In this document: in pieces, positions 50,201-63,846 of the stretch
How the letters are laid out: the number at the start of each line of letters is the position of its first letter
Numbering within the stretch: position 1 is the stretch's first letter
Source of the DNA: Synchiropus splendidus
Taxonomy: Eukaryota; Chordata; Actinopteri; Syngnathiformes; Callionymidae
Direction of reading: 5' to 3'
Assembly (NCBI RefSeq): GCF_027744825.2
Contig: NC_071349.1
Coordinates: 2,232,001 to 2,296,000, forward strand
Length of the DNA stretch: 64,000 nt
The notes under the pieces: model-generated
Told to the model about the DNA's origin: nothing
The model's input: only the letters and a program-made list of their open reading frames with translations
The model's database searches: none
Translations under genes and position numbers: made by a program

Positions 50201-52436
50201 AACATTTTTATGTTTGGCGTTCTGTAACCCACCTTATCTCAGGCTGAAAACGCGTTTTCTGCATTGTGCCGTAACTTTGCAGGGAGACTTCAGAACATGA
50301 AATTTTCTCCTCCCACTATAGCAGAAAGGGTCTTTCGAGGAGTTGCACATCAAATCTAAGCTGTCTGAAGTGTTTTTCCAAAGTTATCAACATTTTTATG
50401 TTTGGCGTTCTGGAACCCACCTTATGTCAGGCTGAAAACGCGTTTTCTGCATTGTGCCATAACTTTGCAGGGAAGCTTCAGAACATGAAATTTTCACCTC
50501 CCACTATAGCAGAAAGTGTCTTTCTAGTAGTTGCACATCAAATCTAAGCTGTCGAAAGTGTTTTTCCAAAGTTATCAACATTTTTATTTTTGGCGTTTCG
50601 GAAGCGAACTTATCTCCGGATGAAAACGCGTTTTCTGCAATGTGCCATAACTTTGCAGGGAAGCTTCAGAACATGAAATTTTAACCTCCCACTATAGCAG
50701 AAAAGGTCATTCGAGAAGTTGCACATAAAATCTAAGCTGTCTTGAAGTGTTTTTCTGAAGTTATCAACATTTTTATGTTTGGCGTTCCGGAACCCACCTT
50801 ATCTCAGCCTGAAAACGCATTTTACATATTTTGCCATAACTTTGCAGGGAAGCTTCAGAACATGAAATTTTAACATCCCACTATGGCAGAAAGGGTCTTT
50901 CTAGTAGTTGCACATCAAATCTAAGCTGTCTGAAGTGTTTTTCCAAAGTTATTAACATTTTTATGTTTGGCGTTCTGTAACCCACCTTATCTCAGGCTGA
51001 AAACGCGTTTTCTGCATTGTGCCGTAACTTTGCAGGGAGACTTCAGAACATGAAATTTTCTCCTCCCACTATAGCAGAAAGGGTCTTTCGAGGAGTTGCA
51101 CATCAAATCTAAGCTGTCTGAAGTGTTTTTCCAAAGTTATCAACATTTTTATGTTTGGCGTTCTGGAACCCACCTTATGTCAGGCTGAAAACGCGTTTTC
51201 TGCATTGTGCCATAACTTTGCAGGGAAGCTTCAGAACACGAAATTTTAACATCCCACTATGGCAGAAAGGGTCTTTCTAGTAGTTGCACATCAAATCTAA
51301 GCTGTCTGAAGTGTTTTTCCAAAGTTATCAATATTTTTATGTTTGGCGTTCTGGAACCCACCTTATCTCAGGCTGAAAACGCGTTTTCTGCATTGTGCCA
51401 TAACTTTGCAGGGAAGCTTCAGAACATGAAATTTTCACCTCCCACTATATCAGAAAGGGTATTTCTAATAGTTGCACATCAAATCTAAGTTGTCTGAAGT
51501 GTTTTTCCAAAGTTATCAACATTCTTATGTTTGGCGTTCCGGAATCAACCTTATCTCAGACTGAAAACGTGTTTTCTGCATTGTGCCATAACTTTGCAGG
51601 GATGCTTCACAACATGAAATGTTCACCTCCCACTATAGCAGATAGGGTCTTTCGAGGAGTTGCACATCAAATCTAAGCTGTCTGAAGTGTTTTTCCAAAG
51701 TTATCAACATTTTTATGTGTGGCGTTCCGGAACCCACCTTATCTCTGCCTGAAAACGCGTTTTACATATTTTGCCATAACTTTGCAGGGATGCTTCAGAA
51801 GATGAAATTATAACATCCCACTATAGCAGAAAGGGTCTTTCTAGTAGTTGCACATAAAATCTAAGTTGTCTGAAGTGTTTTTCCAAAGTTATCAACATTC
51901 TTATGTTTGGCCTTCCGGAATCAACCTTATCTCAGACTGAAAACGTGTTTTCTGCATTGTGCCATAACTTTGCAGGGAAACTTCAGAACGTGAAATTTTC
52001 ACCTCCAACTATAGCAGAAACGGTCTTTCTAGTAGTTGCACATCAAATCTAAGCTGTCTGAAGTGTTTTTCCAAAGTTATCAACATTCTTATGTTTGGCG
52101 TTCCGGAATCAACCTTATCTGAGGCTGAAAACGCGTTTTACGCATTGTGCCATAACTTTGCAGGAAAGCTTCAGAACATGAAATTTTCAACTCCCACTAT
52201 AGCAGAAAGGGTCTTTCTAGTAGTTTCACATCAAATCTAAGCTGTCTGAAGTGTTTTTCCAAAGTTATCAATATTTTTATGTTTGGCGTTCCGGAATCGA
52301 CCTAATCTCAGGCTGAAAACGCGTTTCCTGCATTGTTGCATAACTTTGCAGGGATGCTTCAGAACATGAAATGTTCGCCTCCCACTATAGCAGATAGGGT
52401 CTTTCGAGGAGTTGCACATCAAATCTAAGCTGTCTG

Positions 52437-52705
52437 AAGTGTTTTTCCAAAGTTATCAACATTTTTATGTTTGGCGTTCTGGAACCCACCTTATCTCAGG
52501 CTGAAAACGCGTTTTCTGCATTGTGCCATAACTTTGCAGGGAAGCTTATGTTTGGCGTTCCAGAAACAACCTTATCTCAGGCTGAAAATGCGTTTTACAT
52601 ATTTTGCCATAACTTTGCAGGGAAGCTTCAGAACATGAAATTTTGACATCCCACTATAGCAGAAAGGGTCTTTCTAGTAGTTGCACATCAAATCTAAGCT
52701 GTCTG
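52437..52705 (+). repeat. Fused monomer pair with 107-bp deletion (copy 4 of 7)
   Basis: Junction AAGCTT to ATGTTTGG at 52,547/52,548, followed by TTCCAGAAACAACC. It is the counterpart of the copy at 21,994 (offset 30,443). The monomer after it starts TAGTG rather than AAGTG. Confidence 0.92.
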
Positions 52706-53077
52706 TAGTGTTTTTCCAAAGTTATCAACATTCTTATGTTTGGCGATCCGGAATCAACCTTATCTCAGGCTGAAAACACGTTTTACGCATTGTGCCATAA
52801 CTTTGCAGGAAAGCTTCAGAACATGAAATTTTCAACTCCCACTATAGCAGAAAGGGTCTTTCTCGTAGTTGCACATCAAATCTAAGCTGAAGTGTTTTTC
52901 CAAAGTTATCAATATTTTTATGTTTGGCTTTCCGGAATCGACCTTATCTCAGCCTGAAAACGCGTTTCCTGCATTGTGGCATAACTTTGCAGGGATGCTT
53001 CAGAACATGAAATTTTCACCTCCCACTGTAGCAAAAAGGGTCTTTCTAGTAGTTGCACATCAAATCTAAGCTGTCTG

Positions 53078-53346
53078 AAGTGTTTTTCCAAAGTTATCAA
53101 CATTTTTATGTTTGGCGTTCTGGAACCCACCTTATCTCAGGCTGAAAACGTGTTTTCTGCATTGTGCCATAACTTTGCAGGGAAGCTTATGTTTGGCGTT
53201 CCAGAAACAACCTTATCTCAGGCTGAAAATGCGTTTTACATATTTTGCCATAACTTTGCAGGGAAGCTTCAGAACATGAAATTTTGACATCCCACTATAG
53301 CAGAAAGGGTCTTTCTAGTAGTTGCACATCAAATCTAAGCTGTCTG
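53078..53346 (+). repeat. Fused monomer pair with 107-bp deletion (copy 5 of 7)
   Basis: Same junction at 53,188/53,189, only 641 bp after copy 4, preceded by GAAAACGTG. It lies inside the 6,096-bp repeat and has no counterpart at the matching place in C1. Confidence 0.92.
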
Positions 53347-56144
53347 AAGTGTTTTTCCAAAGTTATCAACATTCTTATGTTTGGCGTTCCGGAATCAACC
53401 TTATCTCAGGCTGAAAACGCGTTTTACGCATTGTGCCATAACTTTCCAGGAAAGCTTCAGAACATGAAATTTTCAACTCCCACTATAGCAGAAAGGGTAT
53501 TTCTAGTAGTTGCACATCAAATCTAAGTTGTCTGAAGTGTTTTTCCAAAGTTATCAACATTCTTATGTTTGGCGTTCCGGAATCGACCTTATCTCAGGCT
53601 GAAAACGCCTTTTACACATTGTTTCATAACTTTGCCGGGAAGGTTGAGAACATCAAATTTTCACCTCCCACTATAGCAGAAAGGGTTTTTCTAGTAGTTG
53701 CACATCAAATCTAAGCTGTCTGAAGTGTTTTTCCAAAGTTATCAACATTTTTATGTTTGGCGTTCCGGAACCCACCTTATCTCAGGCTGTGAGCGCGTTT
53801 TCTGCATTGTGGCATAACTTTGGAGGAAAGCTTCAGAACATGAAATTTTCAATTCCCATTATAGCAGAAAGGGTCTTTCTCGTACTTGCACATCAAATCT
53901 TAGCTGTCTGAAGTGTTTTTTGAAAGTTTTCAACATTTTTATGTTTGGCGTTCCTGAATCGACCTTATCTCAGGCTGAAAATGCGTTTTCTGCAATGTGC
54001 CATAACTTTGCAGGGAAGTTTCAGAACATGAAATTTTCATCTCCCACTATAGCAGAATGAGTCTTTCTAGTAGTTGCACATCAAATCTAAGCTGTCTGAA
54101 GTGTTTTTCCAAATTTATCAAAATTTTTATGTTTGGTATTCCGGAATCGACCTTATCTCAGGCTAAAAACGCGTTTTCTGCATTGTGCCATAACTTTGCA
54201 GGGAAGCTTCAGAACATGAAATTTTCACCTCCCACTATAGCAGAAAGGGTCTTTCTAGTAGTTGCACATCAAATCTAAGCTGTCTGAAGTGTTTTTCCAA
54301 AGTTATCAATATGTTTATGTTTGGCGTTTCGGAATCGACCTTATCTCAGGCTGAAAACGCATTTCCTGCATTGTGGCATAACTTTGCAGGGAAGCTTCAG
54401 AACATGAAATTTTCACCTCCCACTGTAGCTAAAAGGGTCTTTCTAGTAGTTGCACATCAAATCTAAGCTGTCTGAAGTGTTTTTCCAAAGTTATCAACAT
54501 TTTTATGTTTGGCGTTCTGGAACCCACCTAATCTCGGGCTGAAAACGCGTTTCCTGCATTGTTTCATAACTTTGCAGGGATGCTTCACAACATGAAATGT
54601 TCGCCTCCCACTATAGCAGATAGGGTCTTTCGAGGAGTTGCACATCAAATCTAAGCTGTCTGAAGTGTTTTTCCAAAGTTATCAACATTTTTATGTTTGG
54701 CGTTCTGGAACCCACCTTATCTCAGGCTGAAAACACGTTTTCTGCATTGTGCCATAACTTTGCAGGGAAGCTTCAGAACATGAAATTTTCACCTCCCACT
54801 ATAGCAGAAAGTGTCTTTCTAGTAGTTGCACATCAAATCTAAGCTGTCTGAAGTGTTTTTCCAAAGTTATCAACATTTTTATGTGTGGCGTTCCGGAATC
54901 AACCTTATCTCAGCCTGAAAACGCGTTTTACATATTTTGCCATAACTTTGCAGGGATGCTTCAGAAGATGAAATTTTAACATCCCACTATAGCAGAAAGG
55001 GTCTTTCTAGTAGTTGCACATAAAATCTAAGTTGTCTGAAGTGTTTTTCGAAAGTTATCAACATTCTTATGTTTGGCGTTCCGGAATCAACCTTATCTCA
55101 GACTGAAAACGTGTTTTCTGCATTGTGCCATAACTTTGCAGGGAAACTTCAGAACATGAAATTTTCACCTCCAACTATAGCAGAAAGGGTCTTTCTAGTA
55201 GTTGCTCATCAAATCTAAGCTGTCTGAAGTGTTTTTCCAAAGTTATCAACATTCTTATGTTTGGCGTTCCGGAATCAACCTTATCTGAGGCTGAAAACGC
55301 GTTTTACGCATTGTGCCATAACTTTGCAGGAAAGCTTCAGAACATGAAATTTTCAACTCCCACTATAGCATAAAGGGTCTTTCTAGTAGTTTCACATCAA
55401 ATCTAAGCTGTATGAAGTGTTTTTCCAAAGTTATCAATATTTTTATGTTTGGCGTTCCGGAATCGATCTAATCTCAGGCTGAAAACGCGTTTCCTGCATT
55501 GTTGCATAATTTGCAGGGATGCTTCAGAACATGAAATGTTCGCCTCCCACTATAGCAGATAGGGTCTTTCGAGGAGTTGCACATCAAATCTAAGCTGTCT
55601 GAAGTGTTTTTCCAAAGTTATCAATATTTTTATGTTTGGCTTTCCGGAATCGACCTTATCTCAGGCTGAAAACGCGTTTTACATATTTTGCCATAACTTT
55701 GCAGGGAAGCTTCAGAAGATGAAATTTTAACATCCCACTATAGCAGAAAGGGTCTTTCTAGTAGTTGCACATCAAATCTAAGCTGTCTGAAGTGTTTTTC
55801 CAAAGTTATCAACATTTTCATGTTTGGTGTTCTGGAACCCACCTTATCTCAGGCTGAAAACGCATTTTCTGCATTGTGCCATAACTTTGCAGGGAGACTT
55901 CAGAACATGAAATTTTCTCCTCCCACTATAGCAGAAATGGTATTTCTAGTAGTTGCACATCAAATCTAAGCTGTCTGAAGTGTTTTTCCAAAGTTATCAA
56001 TATTTTTATGTTTGGCTTTCCGGAATCGACCTTATCTCAGGCTGAAAACGCGTTTCCTGCATTGTGGCATAACTTTGCATGGAAGCTTCAGAACATGAAA
56101 TTTTAACCTCCCACTGTAGCAGAAAGTGTCTTTCTTGTAGTTGC

Positions 56145-58776
56145 ACATCAAATCTAAGCTGTCTGAAGTGTTTTTCCAAAGTTATCAACATTTTTATGTT
56201 TGGCGTTCTGGAACCCACCTAATCTCAGGCTGAAAACGCGTTTTCTGCACTGTGCCATAACTTTGCAGGCAAGCTTCAGAACATGAAATTTTCACCTCCC
56301 ACAATATCAGAAAGGGTATTTCTAATAGTTGCACATCAAATCTAAGTTGTCTGAAGTGTTTTTCCAAAGTTATCAACATTCTTATGTTTGGCGTTCCGGA
56401 ATCAACCTTATCGCAGACTGAAAACGTGTTTTCTGCATTGTGCCATAACTTTGCAGGGAAACTTCAGAACATGAAATTTTCACGTCCAACTATAGCAGAA
56501 AGGTTCTTTCTAGTAGTTGCACATCAAATCTAAGCTGTCTGAAGTGTTTTTCGAAAGTTATCAACATTTTTATGTTTGGCGTTCCTGAATCGACCTTATC
56601 TCAGGCTGAAAACACGTTTTCTGCATTGTGCCATAACTTTGCAGGGAAGCTTCAGAACATGAAATTTTCAACTCCCACTACAGCAGAAAGGGTCTTTCTA
56701 GTAGTTGCACGTCAAATCTAAGCTGTCTGAAGTGTTTTTCCAAAGTTATCAACATTTTTATGTTTGGCATTCCAGAATCGACCTTATCTCAGGCTGAAAA
56801 CGCGTTTCCTGGATTGTTGCATAACTTTGCAGGGATGCTTCAGAACATGAAATGTTCGCCTCCCACTATAGCAGATAGGGTCTTTCGAGGAGTTGCACAT
56901 CAAATCTAAGCTGTCTGAAGTGTTTTTCCAAAGTTATCAACATTTTTATGTTTGGCGTTCTGGAACCCACCTAATCTCAGGCTGAAAACGCGTTTTCTGC
57001 ACTGTGCCATAACTTTGCAGGCAAGCTTCAGAACATGAAATTTTCACCTCCCACTATATCAGAAAGGGTATTTCTAATAGTTGCACATCAAATCTAATTT
57101 GTCTGAAGTGTTTTTCCAAAGTTATCAACATTCTTATGTTTGGCGTTCCGGAATCAACCTTATCGCAGACTGAAAACGTGTTTTCTGCATTGTGCCATAA
57201 CTTTGCAGGGAAACTTCAGAACATGAAATTTTCACGTCCAACTATAGCAGAAAGGTTTTTTCTAGTAGTTGCACATCAAATCTAAGCTGTCTGAAGTGTT
57301 TTTCGAAAGTTATCAACATTTTTATGTTTGGCGTTCCTGAATCGACCTTATCTCAGGCTGAAAACACGTTTTCTGCATTGTGCCATAACTTTGCAGGGAA
57401 GCTTCAGAACATGAAATTTTCAACTCCCACTACAGCAGAAAGGGTCTTTCTAGTAGTTGCACGTCAAATCTAAGCTGTCTGAAGTGTTTTTCCAAAGTTA
57501 TCAACATTTTTATGTTTGGCGTTCTGGAACCCACCTAATCTCAGGCTGAAAACGCGTTTTCTGCACTGTGCCATAACTTTGCAGGCAAGCTTCAGAACAT
57601 GAAATTTTCACCTCCCACAATATCAGAAAGGGTATTTCTAATAGTTGCACATCAAATCTAAGTTGTCTGAAGTGTTTTTCCAAAGTTATCAACATTCTTA
57701 TGTTTGGCGTTCCGGAATCAACCTTATCGCAGACTGAAAACGTGTTTTCTGCATTGTGCCATAACTTTGCAGGGAAACTTCAGAACATGAAATTTTCACG
57801 TCCAACTATAGCAGAAAGGTTCTTTCTAGTAGTTGCACATCAAATCTAAGCTGTCTGAAGTGTTTTTCGAAAGTTATCAACATTTTTATGTTTGGCGTTC
57901 CTGAATCGACCTTATCTCAGGCTGAAAACACGTTTTCTGCATTGTGCCATAACTTTGCAGGGAAGCTTCAGAACATGAAATTTTCAACTCCCACTACAGC
58001 AGAAAGGGTCTTTCTAGTAGTTGCACGTCAAATCTAAGCTGTCTGAAGTGTTTTTCCAAAGTTATCAACATTTTTATGTTTGGCATTCCAGAATCGACCT
58101 TATCTCAGGCTGAAAACGCGTTTCCTGGATTGTTGCATAACTTTGCAGGGATGCTTCAGAACATGAAATGTTCGCCTCCCACTATAGCAGATAGGGTCTT
58201 TCGAGGAGTTGCACATCAAATCTAAGCTGTCTGAAGTGTTTTTCCAAAGTTATCAACATTTTTATGTTTGGCGTTCTGGAACCCACCTAATCTCAGGCTG
58301 AAAACGCGTTTTCTGCACTGTGCCATAACTTTGCAGGCAAGCTTCAGAACATGAAATTTTCACCTCCCACTATATCAGAAAGGGTATTTCTAATAGTTGC
58401 ACATCAAATCTAATTTGTCTGAAGTGTTTTTCCAAAGTTATCAACATTCTTATGTTTGGCGTTCCGGAATCAACCTTATCGCAGACTGAAAACGTGTTTT
58501 CTGCATTGTGCCATAACTTTGCAGGGAAACTTCAGAACATGAAATTTTCACGTCCAACTATAGCAGAAAGGTTTTTTCTAGTAGTTGCACATCAAATCTA
58601 AGCTGTCTGAAGTGTTTTTCGAAAGTTATCAACATTTTTATGTTTGGCGTTCCTGAATCGACCTTATCTCAGGCTGAAAACACGTTTTCTGCATTGTGCC
58701 ATAACTTTGCAGGGAAGCTTCAGAACATGAAATTTTCAACTCCCACTACAGCAGAAAGGGTCTTTCTAGTAGTTGC
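56145..58776 (+). repeat. 7-monomer block, 1,316 bp x 2, with internal 4+3 structure
   Basis: The monomer with CTGCACTGTGCC and GCAGGCAAGC occurs at about 56,246, 56,998, 57,562 and 58,314, giving spacings of 752, 564 and 752 bp. The pattern is x-y-z-w-x-y-z twice, where y has ATCGCAGACTG, z has GTTCCTGAATC with AACACG, and w has GGCATTCCAG with CCTGGATTG. Copies begin at about 56,145 and 57,461. The two x types differ consistently (CACAATATC first, CACTATATC with ATCTAATTT second), which fixes the 7-mer phase. Confidence 0.85.
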
Positions 58777-59173
58777 ACGTCAAATCTAAGCTGTCTGAAG
58801 TGTTTTTCCAAAGTTATCAACATTTTTATGTTTGGCATTCCAGAATCGACCTTATCTCTGGCTGAAAACGCGTTTTCTGCATTGTGCCATAACTTTGCAG
58901 GGAAACATCAGAACATGAAATTTTCACCTCCCACTATAGCAGAAATGGTCTTTCTAGTAGTTGCACATCAAATCTAAGCTGTCTGAAGTGTTTTTCGAAC
59001 GTTATCAACATTTTTATGTTTGGCGTTCCTGAATCGACCTTATCTCAGGCTGAAAACACGTTTTCTGCATTGTGCCATAACTTTGCAGGGAAGCTTCAGA
59101 ACATGAAATTTTCAACTCCCACTACAGCAGAAAGGGTCTTTCTAGTAGTTGCACATCAAATCTAAGCTGTCTG

Positions 59174-59442
59174 AAGTGTTTTTCCAAAGTTATCAACATT
59201 TTTATGTTTGGCGTTCTGGAACCCACCTTATCTCAGGCTGAAAACGTGTTTTCTGCATTGTGCCATAACTTTGCAGGGAAGCTTATGTTTGGCGTTCCAG
59301 AAACAACCTTATCTCAGGCTGAAAATGCGTTTTACATATTTTGCCATAACTTTGCAGGGAAGCTTCAGAACATGAAATTTTGACATCCCACTATAGCAGA
59401 AAGGGTCTTTCTAGTAGTTGCACATCAAATCTAAGTTGTCTG
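59174..59442 (+). repeat. Fused monomer pair with 107-bp deletion (copy 6 of 7)
   Basis: Same junction at 59,284/59,285, exactly 6,096 bp after copy 5 and with the same GAAAACGTG upstream variant. Confidence 0.92.
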
Positions 59443-62400
59443 AAGTGTTTTTCCAAAGTTATCAACATTCTTATGTTTGGCGTTCCGGAATCAACCTTAT
59501 CTCAGGCTGAAAACGCGTTTTACGCATTGTGCCATAACTTTGCAGGAAAGCTTCAGAACATGAAATTTTCAACTCCCACTATAGCAGAAAGGGTATTTCT
59601 AGTAGTTGCACATCAAATCTAAGTTGTCTGAAGTGTTTTTCCAAAGTTATCAACATTCTTATGTTTGGCGTTCCGGAATCGACCTTATCTCAGGCTGAAA
59701 ACGCCTTTTACACATTGTTTCATAACTTTGCCGGGAAGGTTGAGAACATCAAATTTTCACCTCCCACTATAGCAGAAAGGGTTTTTCTAGTAGTTGCACA
59801 TCAAATCTAAGCTGTCTGAAGTGTTTTTCCAAAGTTATCAACATTTTTATGTTTGGCGTTCCGGAACCCACCTTATCTCAGGCTGTGAGCGCGTTTTCTG
59901 CATTGTGGCATAACTTTGGAGGAAAGCTTCAGAACATGAAATTTTCAATTCCCATTATAGCAGAAAGGGTCTTTCTCGTACTTGCACATCAAATCTTAGC
60001 TGTCTGAAGTGTTTTTTGAAAGTTTTCAACATTTTTATGTTTGGCGTTCCTGAATCGACCTTATCTCAGGCTGAAAATGCGTTTTCTGCAATGTGCCATA
60101 ACTTTGCAGGGAAGTTTCAGAACATGAAATTTTCATCTCCCACTATAGCAGAATGAGTCTTTCTAGTAGTTGCACATCAAATCTAAGCTGTCTGAAGTGT
60201 TTTTCCAAATTTATCAAAATTTTTATGTTTGGCATTCCGGAATCGACCTTATCTCAGGCTGAAAACGCGTTTTCTGCATTGTGCCATAACTTTGCAGGGA
60301 AGCTTCAGAACATGAAATTTTCACCTCCCACTATAGCAGAAAGGGTCTTTCTAGTAGTTGCACATCAAATCTAAGCTGTCTGAAGTGTTTTTCCAAAGTT
60401 ATCAATATGTTTATGTTTGGCGTTTCGGAATCGACCTTATCTCAGGCTGAAAACGCATTTCCTGCATTGTGGCATAACTTTGCAGGGAAGCTTCAGAACA
60501 TGAAATTTTCACCTCCCACTGTAGCTAAAAGGGTCTTTCTAGTAGTTGCACATCAAATCTAAGCTGTCTGAAGTGTTTTTCCAAAGTTATCAACATTTTT
60601 ATGTTTGGCGTTCTGGAACCCACCTAATCTCGGGCTGAAAACGCGTTTCCTGCATTGTTGCATAACTTTGCAGGGATGCTTCACAACATGAAATGTTCGC
60701 CTCCCACTATAGCAGATAGGGTCTTTCGAGGAGTTGCACATCAAATCTAAGCTGTCTGAAGTGTTTTTCCAAAGTTATCAACATTTTTATGTTTGGCGTT
60801 CTGGAACCCACCTTATCTCAGGCTGAAAACACGTTTTCTGCATTGTGCCATAACTTTGCAGGGAAGCTTCAGAACATGAAATTTTCACCTCCCACTATAG
60901 CAGAAAGTGTCTTTCTAGTAGTTGCACATCAAATCTAAGCTGTCTGAAGTGTTTTTCCAAAGTTATCAACATTTTTATGTGTGGCGTTCCGGAATCAACC
61001 TTATCTCAGCCTGAAAACGCGTTTTACATATTTTGCCATAACTTTGCAGGGATGCTTCAGAAGATGAAATTTTAACATCCCACTATAGCAGAAAGGGTCT
61101 TTCTAGTAGTTGCACATAAAATCTAAGTTGTCTGAAGTGTTTTTCGAAAGTTATCAACATTCTTATGTTTGGCGTTCCGGAATCAACCTTATCTCAGACT
61201 GAAAACGTGTTTTCTGCATTGTGCCATAACTTTGCAGGGAAACTTCAGAACATGAAATTTTCACCTCCAACTATAGCAGAAAGGGTCTTTCTAGTAGTTG
61301 CTCATCAAATCTAAGCTGTCTGAAGTGTTTTTCCAAAGTTATCAACATTCTTATGTTTGGCGTTCCGGAATCAACCTTATCTGAGGCTGAAAACGCGTTT
61401 TACGCATTGTGCCATAACTTTGCAGGAAAGCTTCAGAACATGAAATTTTCAACTCCCACTATAGCATAAAGGGTCTTTCTAGTAGTTTCACATCAAATCT
61501 AAGCTGTCTGAAGTGTTTTTCCAAAGTTATCAATATTTTTATGTTTGGCGTTCCGGAATCGATCTAATCTCGGGCTGAAAACGCGTTTCCTGCATTGTTG
61601 CATAATTTGCAGGGATGCTTCAGAACATGAAATGTTCGCCTCCCACTATAGCAGATAGGGTCTTTCGAGGAGTTGCACATCAAATCTAAGCTGTCTGAAG
61701 TGTTTTTCCAAAGTTATCAATATTTTTATGTTTGGCTTTCCGGAATCGACCTTATCTCAGGCTGAAAACGCGTTTTACATATTTTGCCATAACTTTGCAG
61801 GGAAGCTTCAGAAGATGAAATTTTAACATCCCACTATAGCAGAAATGGTCTTTCTAGTAGTTGCACATCAAATCTAAGCTGTCTGAAGTGTTTTTCCAAA
61901 GTTATCAACATTTTTATGTTTGGTGTTCTGGAACCCACCTTATCTCAGGCTGAAAACGCATTTTCTGCATTGTGCCATAACTTTGCAGGGAGACTTCAGA
62001 ACATGAAATTTTCTCCTCCCACTATAGCAGAAAGGGTATTTCTAGTAGTTGCACATCAAATCTAAGCTGTCTGAAGTGTTTTTCCAAAGTTATCAATATT
62101 TTTATGTTTGGCTTTCCGGAATCGACCTTATCTCAGGCTGAAAACGCGTTTCCTGCATTGTGGCATAACTTTGCATGGAAGCTTCAGAACATGAAATTTT
62201 AACCTCCCACTGTAGCAGAAAGTGTCTTTCTAGTAGTTGCACATCAAATCTAAGCTGTCTGAAGTGTTTTTCCAAAGTTATCAACATTTTTATGTTTGGC
62301 GTTCTGGAACCCACCTAATCTCAGGCTGAAAACGCGTTTTCTGCACTGTGCCATAACTTTGCAGGCAAGCTTCAGAACATGAAATTTTCACCTCCCACAA

Positions 62401-63389
62401 TATCAGAAAGGGTATTTCTAATAGTTGCACATCAAATCTAAGTTGTCTGAAGTGTTTTTCCAAAGTTATCAACATTCTTATGTTTGGCGTTCCGGAATCA
62501 ACCTTATCGCAGACTGAAAACGTGTTTTCTGCATTGTGCCATAACTTTGCAGGGAAACTTCAGAACATGAAATTTTCACGTCCAACTATAGCAGAAAGGT
62601 TCTTTCTAGTAGTTGCACATCAAATCTAAGCTGTCTGAAGTGTTTTTCGAAAGTTATCAACATTTTTATGTTTGGCGTTCCTGAATCGACCTTATCTCAG
62701 GCTGAAAACACGTTTTCTGCATTGTGCCATAACTTTGCAGGGAAGCTTCAGAACATGAAATTTTCAACTCCCACTACAGCAGAAAGGGTCTTTCTAGTAG
62801 TTGCACGTCAAATCTAAGCTGTCTGAAGTGTTTTTCCAAAGTTATCAACATTTTTATGTTTGGCATTCCAGAATCGACCTTATCTCTGGCTGAAAACGCG
62901 TTTTCTGCATTGTGCCATAACTTTGCAGGGAAACATCAGAACATGAAATTTTCACCTCCCACTATAGCAGAAAGGGTCTTTCTAGTAGTTGCACATCAAA
63001 TCTAAGCTGTCTGAAGTGTTTTTCGAAAGTTATCAACATTTTTATGTTTGGCGTTCTTGAATCGACCTTATCTCAGGCTGAAAACACGTTTTCTGCATTG
63101 TGCCATAACTTTGCAGGGAAGCTTCAGAACATGAAATTTTCAACTCCCACTACAGCAGAAAGGGTCTTTCTAGTAGTTGCACGTCAAATCTAAGCTGTCT
63201 GAAGTGTTTTTCCAAAGTTATCAACATTTTTATGTTTGGCATTCCAGAATCGACCTTATCTCAGGCTGAAAACGCGTTTCCTGGATTGTTGCATAACTTT
63301 GCAGGGATGCTTCAGAACATGAAATGTTCGCCTCCCACTATAGCAGATAGGGTCTTTCGAGGAGTTGCACATCAAATCTAAGCTGTCTG

Positions 63390-63658
63390 AAGTGTTTTTC
63401 CAAAGTTATCAACATTTTTATGTTTGGCGTTCTGGAACCCACCTAATCTCAGGCTGAAAACGCGTTTTCTGCACTGTGCCATAACTTTGCAGGGAAGCTT
63501 ATGTTTGGCGTTCCAGAAACAACCTTATCTCAGGCTGAAAATGCGTTTTACATATTTTGCCATAACTTTGCAGGGAAGCTTCAGAACATGAAATTTTAAC
63601 ATCCCACTATAGCAGAAAGGGTCTTTCTAGTAGTTGCACATCAAATCTAAGCTGTCTG
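63390..63658 (+). repeat. Fused monomer pair with 107-bp deletion (copy 7 of 7)
   Basis: Same junction at 63,500/63,501. Its left part is an x-type monomer (CACCTAATC, CTGCACTGTGCC), unlike the other copies, so the left half was exchanged or converted. The downstream GGCGATCCGG monomer matches those near 22,302 and 52,742. Confidence 0.9.
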
Positions 63659-63846
63659 AAGTGTTTTTCCAAAGTTATCAACATTCTTATGTTTGGCGAT
63701 CCGGAATCAACCTTATCTCAGGCTCAAAACGCGTTTTACGCATTGTGCCATAACTTTGCAGGAAAGCTTCAGAACATGAAATTTTCAACTCCCACTATAG
63801 CAGAAAGGGTCTTTCTAGTAGTTGCACATCAAATCTAAGCTGTCTG

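Larger units (their letters stand above)
48036..56970 (+). repeat. Segment C2: second copy of the C1 mosaic
   Basis: Matches 17,405-27,310 monomer by monomer, with offsets of 30,631, 30,443, 30,900 and 30,038 bp along its length. Shared rare features include AAGTTTTTTTTCC near 17,854 and 48,485 and GGAAGCGAAC at three places in each. They also share CATAATTTGCAGGG (one base lost) near 25,469 and 55,507, and GGCTGTGAGCGCG near 22,885 and 53,785. Differences are scattered single bases and whole-monomer gains or losses. It contains two fused 269-bp units where C1 has one at the matching place. Confidence 0.88.
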
